A stretch of 20,726 bases of DNA from Sphacelaria rigidula (taxonomy: Eukaryota; Phaeophyceae; Sphacelariales). Position 1 is the first letter of the stretch. Every line of letters starts with the position of its first letter. This document shows positions 9,009 to 17,580 of this stretch, piece after piece. A program made the position numbers and the translations under genes. The stretch is taken from the NCBI GenBank assembly GCA_964200075.2, contig CAXNAA020000498.1, forward strand, positions 1 through 20,726, written 5' to 3'. The notes beneath the pieces are model-generated. The model was not told the DNA's origin and ran no database searches. It saw only the letters and a program-made list of their open reading frames with translations.

Positions 9009-12000
9009 GTGAGGGTCCATTTCGTGTCTCGTCTACTCTGTTCTGTTTGCGCATCGTACATCCATGCACCAGCTCACAGACGCCCTCTGAACTGGGTGGG
9101 CTGGGATGGTATGAAAAAATCGTCATTGCCGTGGGCAACAGGACATGTAGTAGTTGCAAGGTTTTTCTGCTTGCCTCATATGATGTATGCTAGCTAGAAG
9201 AGGAACGCCTCGTCGTCCGGGGGATCGAACGGTACATGACTGGTATACCCGTTTTGAAGTCATCATCACTTTTCAATCTCTCCTTTGCCAAACCTACTCC
9301 CTGTGAAGGCTGGTTCAGGGTGGTCCTGTACTTGCCCAAAAATCATTCCCCACCGGATGCAGAAAGCAAAACGAACCCGACAGCAACACACTTGGTATCG
9401 CAGTGTACACTGGGGAGAAATGGGCTGATCCCTCGGACCACGGCCTCGTCCCGAGGAGGGGGGGAGGGATTCAACCTATGTTAAAAAAAAAAAAAATGAC
9501 CCCCGCGAGCAAGCGAACAGACCGTGTGACATACGATGGCACTCGGAGTGAAATAATTCTCTCGGCCAATCAGGTGCCTTCAAAGTGTTCTAAAATTAAA
9601 ATGTTGTTGTTGTTGTTGTCTTCACATTCAAAACCGTTCCGATATCTGCGCGGTACATTCGTACTGGGCATCTGATGCGGACGCCTTCCGTCGTCACAGG
9701 CTAGCAAAAAAGCCAAAAAATGAGAATTGCCAAAACATTTTTTACAGATATATAATTCATTTTTTCACACATAGAGCGAGCACGAGTGTGACTCGTGGCA
9801 CTGACACTCGTTGGGCTGCTCGTTGGCCGTGAAAAATATCAGGGCGAGCACTCGAGTCATTGCTCCTTGTGGAAACAAACTAATTCGGCGAGCACTCGAA
9901 TCATTGCTCCCTGTGGAAAAAATTAATAGGGCGAGCACTTGAGTCATTGCTCCTTGTGGGAAAAAATAATGGGGCGAGCACACGAGTCATTGCTCCCTGT
10001 GGGAAAAAATAGTAGGGCGAGCACGCGAGTCATTTCTCGTTGTGGAATAAAATAATAAGGCGAGCACTGGAGTCACTGTTCGTTGTCGAAAAAAGTAATG
10101 ACTCGAGCACACAAGCCACTGCTCGCTGTAAAAATAGTAATGACTCGAGCACACGAGTCATGCTCGTCGTGTTTTCAAAAAACATCCAGGGGTGCACTCG
10201 TTTCGATGAGTAATGACTCGTCCGATGTGTGAATTTTGTACACAATGTTATCACGAATCAAACCTTGAGAACCGCCATCAGCTATGGTGGAGAATCTAAG
10301 GCAAAAAAATAAACTGAAAACCATTTGTATGGGATCGAGTCTTGGCTCAAACCGTGGAATTACCGCGATGCTGGGTTTTGGCGTTGTTGGATTTCCACTG
10401 ATGATTTGAATCAAAGATCCAGAAATACTCGCGACGATTTATCTTATACCTGTCGTAGAAAAGCTCCGACCATCCTCAAACTTGGCCTGTGGGAGTGTGG
10501 TTAATATCGGTGCTCCAAAGGGACGAAAGAAACATTGTTGAAGAATGCTGAAAAGGTTTCTCAGCACTCTACCGGCTTCCTGGGTTCAAGACCCTAGTAG
10601 CCGGTACAACTGCCTCAAAGAAAAAAAATCAAATAGTACTCGCCCCGAGGTATTTATAGTTGAAGGAACGTTTGTACGAAGTTTCGTTCTGTCCTACGCC
10701 AATACATATATATATATATAATCGGAACAGAATGTGATCTCTTTTTACCTCGTCGCCTACTGCTGCAACGTGCAACCCCAGATCGAGGCACATAGACTTT
10801 TTGAATGTGGTTTACACGACATGTGGACAAAGTCTCAGCGCGTTGCAACCCGGACAGCGTGTATGCGACATATCCTCCTGAACTGAGCACCTCTACAGGC
10901 TACGTGTGGATGACTTTCGTACAGATCGCCATGGTCCAGAGGGTATCCCCCAGTACAGATCTATGACTGAGCCAACACCCCCACCCCACACCCAAACAAA
11001 AAAACAAAAAAAAAAACAAACAAAAAAAAAAAAACAAAAAAAAAAATNNNNNNNNNCCCCCCCCCCCCCCCCCCACCCTGGTGCCGAGAGGGCCCCCCCC
11101 GCACCGGCTATCTCCTGGGCCCCCCCCCCCCCCCCCCCCAGGTGCTCAGCATTCGAAAGTAAGTGACCAGCACGTCCAGATATGCATTTACTCGCGGCGT
11201 CTGGGCTACGAGATAGCCGTGTTGAGGACGTATCGCGGGTATGGCCGAGAACCCGAAAAATCGCCTTGTTTACTTGTGCACGCCCGAACGTGCCGCCAAC
11301 TGACGTACGCGTCGTCTGTGTTGTGTCTGACTAGTTCACCGAGTTTCACGCACGAGCTCACGAGCAAAAGTTCTGTTCAAGAGTGCAACCTCTTTGTGTG
11401 CGGGTCAAGTGCGGGTATTGACATATACTGCGGGCATCCAGATTGTCATCTTTTTATTTTGGCGTAACACTGCTGCGTTGAGTACGTAGCTCGAAAAACT
11501 GGTCCCAAACGGTCGACGCAAACTTGAACGCACAAGAAGAACATTGTGGCATACTATAATTAAGTAATTTGGGAGTTCCGCGTACATTCGTACACTTGAG
11601 CGCACGCGAGCACAATTTATCACCCGGGTGTGTCGAGGAAGATCCTTATCATACCCAGTCGTGAAAAGAAGAGGCCGAAAAAGAAACAAGGTAACACACT
11701 GCTCTGCCATACACCGGCAGCTGCATCGTCAACCTCTACACCGTATACGACCCGTTTCCGTGGTGCTCTTTTGGGCGGAACAGCCCCTAGTGCCGCTAGG
11801 TTCTCCTGGAGGGTTTCCTCCCATTGCTTAGGGGGACAGCCAGCCTCCTGGGGCCCTCGTGCGGTCAACCGTCCGTTCATTATGCGTTTCGGAAGACGTC
11901 TTGCCTTCCGCCGGACAAGGGCTCCCGCGAACAGATGTGACGTTTTCGGATAGTCGTCTCGATGCGTGCGCAGTTGGTCATCCCGCGCACCGCCCTGTAC

Positions 12001-15000
12001 GAAAGATTCTTCTAGCCATTTCGATATTTCCTGCGGAATCCAACCACTCGTAGCAAGCGCTTATGATGGGCAGTCCGCAGACTGTCGAAGTCCTCGGGGC
12101 GTAACGTCCATGTGGCACATCCATACTACGGAGCTTTCACCACCTCCGCTTCAAGCAGCCGGACTTTCAAAGATAGCTGGTCGTTGGGTCGGTCGTAGAG
12201 TTGGGAGCTATATTTGCGGATACGCGCCCACTCCGTCTGATTTTACCGTTGATCGGCGGCTTTGATGTGCAGGTCGGTCCCGTGGGATGTGGTACTGACC
12301 AAAGACGCCTGGACTCTCTCTTGCTCTCGGAGACCATCAGGTCGAATTCCTGGCAGGTCATCACTACCGCAGCCATCATTCGAGAGGCCTTCTGAGGTCC
12401 TCGAGACTATGCTGGCGGCGTCCGCATAAAGCGTTGCCCACACCGCGTGTCGCACCTTTTCCAGCGGCCTTTCTTCCACGGGTTCACCACCGTCACCTTT
12501 CGGCGCATCATCTAGAAAGACCAAGTCTGAGACGATGACTGGTTCCGCCGCGAACCGCCGAACGATCACGTCGACCAAGGCTGCTCCGAAGATGTTGAAC
12601 AACAGCGGAGACGAAACGCAATCTCATCCGAGTCACTGGAAGACATGGAACCACGCTGATAGTTCGCCACCATCTAGCTGCAGCCGAGCTCGCATGCCGT
12701 CATGAAACATACGAATGGTCGTGATCATTCGCGGCGAAACTCCGAATCGAGCAAGCACCTCCCATAGGAGCGTGCGATCTGCGGAATCGTAGGCTTTCTG
12801 CAGGTCGATAAAGCCCAGGTTTAGTGGGACGCCGCTCGCCCGCCCCGACTCCTAAAGTCGGCGTACTACGAACATCATGTCTGTGGTCGATCGGTGGCGC
12901 CTAAATCCACACTGTTTTTCCGGGAAGACATGTGTTTCCTCACAGAAATTACCGAGCCTGCTGCCGACGATTTTGAGGAAAACTTTGGCAGCATGTGCCA
13001 TACGTGAACTGCCTCCAAAGTCACTACACTCGGTCCTATCTTTCTTCTTGTGCGGCACTCTGAACGGGGAGGCGTCGGAGACGCTGTACCACTACCACAG
13101 CATCGTCTCTGCGGTTTGGACATCTCGAGAGGTGCCGCAGGAATGCAAAGATGTCACTATTAAAGTGCCGCATGAAAAAAAAAAGGGGACCGAGTGTGGT
13201 AACTACAGAGGCATTTCACTTGTAGCACATGCTGCGGTACTATAATGATGGTACATTTTGTATGAGCGTGGTCATCGTTTCGAGGTGACGCGTGTACTTG
13301 TGATTAATACTGATTGGGTCTTGTAGGCTTCATATTTCCTTCATACAGTTGGTCGGTGTCCATTTTCCCGATATATAGTACCCCAAATCGGGCCCCATTC
13401 ACGCGCATAACTGTTGAGACCACAGGTTATGGAGACAGTATGAGCGATACAACATGGGCGATTCTGTTTTTGTTTTTTTTCCTTTAACCTTTTTATGGAG
13501 ACAGAAGTGAGCATATGCCGCTGCTACAATTTTGTACGGCCGACCAAAGATTTCCAACTCGACACAAAATGGGGTGGGCCAGCTTGTTTCGGGTCGCCCA
13601 GCTGTACATTGCTACAAAATTGGGTGTTTACTGTTGATGCGGGTTTGTTTGGACAAACAGCAAGCATGAGCAAGCCAAGCCTTCGCTGACTTTGAGGCGT
13701 ACGGTACCAGCATAGACATCCCATAGCCCGCGGTGTAATTCTTGAGCGTGTCAGTGCGCTGTGTTTTGTTCGGGTTCTTTAATGCTGGAGCGATGGAGAA
13801 AATACGATCAAACGATAAATAACGCCTTCCTTCAACTGACTCCGGGAGCCACGCAAATTGCTGCTACGCCCTCAACACCAGACGGTATGCCATGAAACAA
13901 AGCACGGTATGGCCAGCTGAAACGTTGTCAGTCGCCCACCTGTCGTGAGTGGCATGTTTCTCTCTGTGAGTTGACATCTCGACCTCGTGCAGTGTGAGTC
14001 AATCAAACGTTGCGTATGCTCTGAAAAATTTTGCTGCGAGCGTCCATACTTCGGTTTCTGCGTGTGGAATATATTGATACCGTTAACACTATCGATTATA
14101 CTCGCCGCGTGCCCCGTCATTCCCGACACAATGGTGGTCGAGTGTGCAGCGTTCAGCCCCCAAATCCGCGGAGTTCGTCATCATATACGAAAATACGAAG
14201 GCATTTGGAAGCGTGTAAACAACTAAGCAAGTGTGGGTGGAACGTTGCACCCTTATCCATGGGTTACCGACTTGGGTAGGCTTTTTTGTGAGTAGCATGG
14301 ACCTGGGAGAAAGGTTAACCGTGCCGTGGGACGTGGTCCCCACCCCCGACCCAGCTACGTGTACGCACCGACCGTACTTGGTGCGCCGTATCTTTGGCGG
14401 GTGCTTACTTCACCCCTCACTCGCCTGCCTAAATGCTCTCGATATCGCGTGGACACCTGTTTCAGTAACCTTGAGCTTTCCACCCCTTTTTTTCAAGTAC
14501 GAGTGGTGTCGAGCAGGTCCAGATATCTGAGATCTTATGCTGTAGACCAAGTGTACCACGCAGCGTGCTGAAGGTTAGAGTTGGACATGCGGGCGAGTAT
14601 ACATGGCATGTCTGTCTGCAAGGCACGGTATGTATTGCTCGTGCGTCGGTCGCCCCGGTAGCTCAGTTGGTAACCTCGAAACTGACGGCTGGGACGTGGA
14701 TTGGAATCTCAGCGAAGTGACACGATCTGGGGTTTATTCTAACATGGTGACCAACAGTGGAGAGCGATTATGGCGTGAGTGCACGAATTTCGATTTCACA
14801 GTCGATGAGGGGAAGGTACCATCGAACCCTTTTGGCGATCAAGAGAAAGTCAATCACCGCAGAGGAAAGATAGAGTACTACAAACAAAATAAAGAACATG
14901 AACTCCTGTATCGACCTTTCTCCTTTCTGACCCCTGCTGATATGCCCGCGTATATCGAAATGTGTAGAATGGCGTCCAGAATAGGTGGAATAACACAAAC

Positions 15001-15618
15001 GCGCGTCCGCGGGGGCGTTAACTGCCACCCTCCATGAGTGGCACCCACCCCTGCGTGATGGATTTTCAACTATTTTTTCCACCATGTCGGTATCCATGAT
15101 ACCGCACGGGGGGTCGTCGTTTACTCCCCCCATGATATAACGCCCATGGGGTGTATACGGCAGAAGACTAGTTATTGTCCACACAGTGTCGAATCTCTTG
15201 CAAGATGATGTATTTTGCTGTTGGTAATCCAGGACTACAGAGAATGTTCTGACTTCGAAGCACACCGCACACCGTATCTTGTACATGGAAAATATTTTCT
15301 CCTTCTCGTTGATGTTTCCTCGTTCTTGGTGTGTGCCTTAGCTGCCCCCCCACCCCACCCCGCCCTCGCCCTCCCTACCCTTTCCCCTGTCCGTTTCGAG
15401 TTCCGCTCCAGGTATCTTCGGGTTGTGGACAAGTTCAACGAACAGAACGTGTCGGCCTTCTTGTCGGCGGGAGGCGCGAAGCTGATGCTGCTGCATGACG
15501 GAAGGCCAGACGAAGCAATCAGGAATTTCTTCAATGAGGTCCACGAACATTACGTGAAGGCACGTATGTATGTATGATGATGATAGAACATCGAGGTACC
15601 ATATTGATGCCTGACTCC

Positions 15619-15651
<33 letters not shown>

Positions 15652-16662
15652 CCAACACAAAAGTGGACACTGCCGCAGTGTGTGTGCGTGTGCGTGTGCT
15701 GTCATCCCATGTATTCTGGACGACAGTTTACACCTTTCGGTATATGTGGGTGCATCAGCCAGGGTCACACGGGAGGAAGGCCAACACGAGATTTATTTTA
15801 TTTTATTGTAGTACTCCGCGTTCCTTCTGCAGTGCTTGCCTTGGCTTTTATCCCGAAAAGGGTTCAACGGTCCGTTTACTTCGACGACCGAGAAGTCGAA
15901 TCTTGTCGTAGTACGCACTACTATACTGTCAGGTGAAAAGCGTGATGTCGGAAACTGTCTGGTGAAGTTACGGCCCCGTCGTTACTGGTGTATGAGAGAC
16001 CATGCCTTTGGATAATGAGTGGGTTCGTAACGCATCTGTTGATGATCAATCGAATGGATCCGATAGAGAGTCCTGGGGACGTGTTTGTTCTGTCAGCGTG
16101 TATGTATGGTGAATTCGACACTTGCGAAAACTCGCAGTGCTTCTCTCAGCGTTTTTAAGGTTTTGCGTGTGTTGCGCGTGAACAAAAACAATGCGTCCGA
16201 GAAGTGTGGGCTTTCATGAGATATACGAACGCTGACAAAAAAGTTGGTTACACTGAACTGACCCCGAGAAAAAAAAAAGAAGGAAAGTGTTTCCGAAATT
16301 CTCCCATGTCTCGAAATCCCGCGCTGTTATTTTGACAATCATGGCTGACCCAGCATCGTGAGCGTCTCAGCACCTCCTGCGCAGCGTTCTCTCCATCTCT
16401 TGAGCTTCCTGGCTGATCCAGTGACGTTTACTATATCAATCACCCAAGGATCCAAACTACCCTTGGTGTAGTCGTGTACGCAAGCAGTAAGAACCGTTTT
16501 CGTTTCCTTGCCTGGCTCTAAACCGTCCTCGTCGTCACATCCCTCCGCGCACTTCTTGCCTGTTTTCAGCTGCTCATGAACCCCTTCTACGCGTACGATT
16601 CTCCGATCATATCTCCGGCGTTTGACCAACGAGTCAAGGCGCTAGCGAGAAAGTTCTTATAG
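8836..16662 (+). CDS. TRAPPC2: TRAPPC2 / sedlin (Trs20), TRAPP complex subunit, 3 exons
   Basis: Small core subunit of the TRAPP tethering complexes, which act as Rab GEF/tethers in ER-Golgi and Golgi traffic and in autophagy. Joining 8836-9008, 15412-15559 and 16570-16662 gives 137 residues; human sedlin has 140. Seen in order: N-terminal strand and turn [16 protein letters not shown], first helix [15 protein letters not shown] (residues 36-50), [16 protein letters not shown] (59-74), KLMLLHD, second helix [23 protein letters not shown] and [16 protein letters not shown] at the C-terminus. These match the sedlin longin-like fold along its whole length with no break. Asp46 aligns with human Asp47, a position mutated in spondyloepiphyseal dysplasia tarda. 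The start ATG has G at -3 and gives the expected N-terminus. Intron 1 splits codon 58 (AC|G, Thr) and intron 2 falls between codons. No internal stop or frameshift is present, so the gene is probably functional. Family call is near certain; the exon 2 donor is the only uncertain boundary. Confidence 0.95.
9602..9619 (+). repeat. (TTG)n microsatellite
   Basis: Five to six TTG/TGT units in intron 1 of TRAPPC2. Confidence 0.8.
9845..10190 (+). repeat. 43-bp tandem array, 8 units, hairpin-forming
   Basis: CGAGCAC recurs at 9845, 9889, 9932, 9975, 10018, 10061, 10104 and 10146, so the period is 43 (44 and 42 at the ends). The consensus unit is CGAGCAC-CGAGTCATTGCT, CCTTGTGG, then an A-rich AAAAAATAATAGGG tail. 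Each unit contains GAGCA...TGCTC arms that could fold into a small hairpin. Degenerate half-units flank it (9778-9840 and 10190-10220). Units diverge progressively to the right. It lies in intron 1 of TRAPPC2. Confidence 0.9.
10706..10720 (+). repeat. (AT)n microsatellite
   Basis: Seven AT units in intron 1 of TRAPPC2. Confidence 0.8.
10977..11139 (+). repeat. Low-complexity A/C tract with 9-base N gap
   Basis: A CCCCCACCCC patch passes into A-rich AAACAAAAAAAC sequence, then nine Ns (11048-11056), then 18 Cs, and a further C run of 20 ending at 11139. The abrupt homopolymers on both sides of the Ns suggest an unresolved or poorly filled assembly gap rather than natural sequence. Confidence 0.8.
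11690..13064 (-). mobile_element. Decayed non-LTR retrotransposon (LINE), RT and C-terminal part
   Basis: Read right to left, the - strand gives the LINE reverse transcriptase in order through several frameshifts and stops: [20 protein letters not shown] (degraded NYRGISL block), [25 protein letters not shown], then [20 protein letters not shown] (motif A, 12783-12812, catalytic Asp kept), [11 protein letters not shown] (motif B region) and [16 protein letters not shown] (motif C, about 12428-12381). Motif C should be YADD but reads YADA, so a catalytic Asp is lost. The post-RT region follows: [40 protein letters not shown] and [20 protein letters not shown]. No endonuclease domain is present, so the copy is 5'-truncated. 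It lies antisense in TRAPPC2 intron 1 and is inactive. Confidence 0.88.
13066..13245 (+). mobile_element. Second LINE fragment in opposite orientation
   Basis: The + strand frame reads [38 protein letters not shown] and [14 protein letters not shown], the RT block just before and including the NYRGISL motif of the same kind of LINE as the adjacent - strand fragment. NYRGISL is intact here but degraded in the neighbour. The fragment ends at a stop near 13245. The two fragments meet head to head near 13060-13066, where both contain GTGCCGCA. Confidence 0.8.
13246..14651. other. TRAPPC2 intron 1 sequence without recognised elements
   Basis: Between the LINE fragments and SINE copy 2 I see only short overlapping frames and no clear repeat or exon. 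Confidence 0.5.
14652..14995 (+). mobile_element. tRNA-derived SINE, copy 2 (full length, in TRAPPC2 intron 1)
   Basis: The head is the most tRNA-like of the three: GCCCCGGTAGCTCAGTTGGT at 14652, matching the eukaryotic tRNA A box, followed by a degenerate B box GGATTGGAATCTC near 14698. Blocks shared with copy 1 in the same order are ACAGTGGAGAGCG, GATGAGGGGAAGG, the AAACAAAATAAA patch, GACCTTTCTCC, TATATCGAAATGTGTAGAAT and GGCGTCCAGAATAG. It lies in sense orientation about 0.4 kb upstream of exon 2. Confidence 0.75.
15412..15559 (+). CDS. TRAPPC2: TRAPPC2 exon 2 (rest of codon 58 to residue 107)
   Basis: One base completes Thr58, then [40 protein letters not shown] and VHEHYVK. The 3' end is placed after AAG (15559), where a GC donor (AAG|GCACGT) joins to exon 3 with the exact family spacing (K-x-x-M-NPF). 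A GT donor in the same phase exists at 15572 (TAT|GTATGA) but would add four residues (ARMY). GTATGT sites at 15564 and 15568 are in phases that do not fit exon 3. Confidence 0.92.
15621..15650 (+). repeat. (TGC)10 microsatellite
   Basis: Ten uninterrupted TGC units in intron 2 of TRAPPC2, 50-60 bases after exon 2. It lies beyond in-frame stops from exon 2, so it does not encode a poly-amino-acid tract. Confidence 0.9.
15699..15918 (-). mobile_element. tRNA-derived SINE, copy 3 (5'-truncated, in TRAPPC2 intron 2)
   Basis: The reverse complement of this stretch aligns with the 3' two thirds of copy 1. The block CACATATACCGAAAGGTGTA (15748-15729) is identical, and CGTCCAGAATA, GACCTTCC-type, AAATAAAATAAA and CCCTTTTCGGGATAAAA blocks follow the same order. 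The tRNA-like head is missing, as is usual for 5'-truncated retroposed copies. Confidence 0.68.
16570..16662 (+). CDS. TRAPPC2: TRAPPC2 exon 3 (residues 108-137, stop TAG)
   Basis: Encodes [18 protein letters not shown] and [12 protein letters not shown], then TAG at 16660-16662. This is the C-terminal NPFY...SPIxSxxFDxxVxxLxRKxL block typical of sedlin. The stop codon runs directly into a G homopolymer (16662-16671), which lies outside the coding sequence and so cannot shift the frame. Confidence 0.93.
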   Translation: MLMNPFYAYDSPIISPAFDQRVKALARKFL

Positions 16663-17304
16663 GGGGGGGGGCGACAAGAAGATGTAGTTCAGCGGATGCG
16701 ATCATTTTCCACCGTTACGGGTCGCTCAGGTCGTGAGCGAGGCTACATAAATGAACGTATGCCTAGCTTGGTTGTACACATTCACAGCTTGAACGGGTAG
16801 CAGTGGAATTCCTGACACTGTCTGCATCAATTGTGTTTCGGGCTCAAGATTTCGCTCTTCATCTCTTGTACATATGGGATTTGACGTAAGATGTAGGCGC
16901 CTTGTGTGTGTGTGTGTCTGGGTGTCCATCTTCGTCGACTCTGCTTTACCTCAGCGTGAGCAGTCCGAGTGAGTGGGTGTACCAGTATCTGCTCATGTAT
17001 CTTCCATTAAAGGTGCGTAATGATGTGGATGATAATATTTGTGATGCGTGTTGAGTCTAGTGGATGCCGGTGGATAGGCTGGTACATTGCCGGTGTGCTG
17101 GATCCGCGGCGGTCTGTAATCTGTAGTGCACATGAGCACATGAGTTGTGGGTGGCAAGAGTGGCAGAAATAGTGCGTACGTGGAGAGGATTTGACGGGGT
17201 TATTTTCTTGTCTCGTCGGGCAGAAAACATCCGAAGCTGTGGTGTAATACCTTCGTTCGATCGTTGAGCTCAATCTCTCCACGAGGTCGCGTGTGATGTA
17301 GAGC
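16663..17304. other. Region between convergent genes (both 3' ends)
   Basis: It should hold the 3' UTR of TRAPPC2 and at least part of the 3' UTR of the - strand gene. It starts with a G run and contains a (TG)7 tract. I see no canonical AATAAA at a convincing position on either strand. Confidence 0.45.
16903..16916 (+). repeat. (TG)7 microsatellite
   Basis: Seven TG units between the two convergent genes. Confidence 0.8.
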
Positions 17305-17580
17305 TCATGCAAAATGAATCCAACCATCGGATTCAGCGCCTTCGTTTTTCTCTGCACCGATAATGGGTCGGGTTGTGAGTACCAAAAATTGTGAGTTTTT
17401 CTTCTCTATGGTTGTCCGCTCCAGTCGCTGTATCGTGATTGCTGCTTGGTCGGCCGGAAATACATTGATCTTTCTCCAGTTGACCAAGGGAAGGAGGCGG
17501 TTTGTGCCAACTTTTTTTAAAGCCGTCTCGCCCGAGATGACCATGTTGTCATGTTCCACGCAGTGGTAGAGATGATGGGC
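17305..17580 (-). other. Open frame after the small gene's stop, probable 3' UTR
   Basis: Directly after the TGA at 17583-17581 the same frame stays open for about 91 codons (including HDNMVISGETALKKVGT and TIQRLERTTIEKKNSQF) before the next stop. Other frames overlap it further down. It could be 3' UTR that is open by chance, or coding sequence cut off by a stop mutation or sequencing error. I recognise no domain. Confidence 0.25.

Larger units (their letters stand above)
9009..15411 (+). other. TRAPPC2: TRAPPC2 intron 1 (about 6.4 kb, GT-AG, phase 2)
   Basis: Donor GTGAGG at 9009 and acceptor TTCCGCTCCAG ending at 15411, preceded by a long C/T-rich tract from about 15342. Splicing rebuilds codon 58 as ACG and keeps the family spacing of five residues between the helix-end Trp and the Tyr-Leu of the next strand. 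The intron holds a 43-bp tandem array, (TTG)n and (TA)n tracts, a low-complexity patch with an N gap, two LINE fragments and one full-length SINE copy. Its true length is uncertain because of the gap. Confidence 0.88.
15560..16569 (+). other. TRAPPC2: TRAPPC2 intron 2 (about 1.0 kb, probable GC-AG, phase 0)
   Basis: The acceptor is strong: a pyrimidine-rich CTTCTTGCCTGTTTTCAG ending at 16569, with no competing AG between it and the conserved MNPF codons. That fixes exon 3 in phase 0. The phase-0 donors near the end of exon 2 are GC at 15560 or GT at 15572. The intron holds a (TGC)10 tract and a 5'-truncated SINE copy in antisense orientation. Confidence 0.8.

Noticed and set aside
9845-10190. 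CRISPR-like regular array
   Set aside because: Units are contiguous and diverge along their whole length. There are no unique spacers between conserved repeats, the context is a eukaryotic intron, and no cas genes are present.
10555-10610. tRNA-like B box (GGGTTCAAGACCC) near an A-box-like TTTCTCAGCACTC
   Set aside because: The two boxes are only about 20 bases apart, and no acceptor or anticodon stem can be drawn.
14652-14725. A true tRNA gene at the SINE head
   Set aside because: The A box is good, but the B box is degenerate, no clean cloverleaf forms, and the sequence continues into the body shared by the other SINE copies.
15205-15260. MMYFAVG-like reading that resembles a sedlin N-terminus just before exon 2
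   Set aside because: It breaks frame within a few residues. The true N-terminus is exon 1 at 8836, which joins exon 2 in phase.
14768-15286. 172-codon - strand open frame, the longest in the window
   Set aside because: It is antisense to SINE copy 2 and runs through TRAPPC2 intron 1. No recognised domain; explained by repeat sequence and chance.
15564-15572. GTATGT donors for TRAPPC2 exon 2 at 15564 and 15568
   Set aside because: They leave phase 1 or phase 2, which does not fit exon 3; no alternative acceptor near 16570 would restore the frame.
15621-15650. Poly-amino-acid coding tract from (TGC)10
   Set aside because: It lies in intron 2, after stops in the exon 2 frame; no exon boundary includes it.
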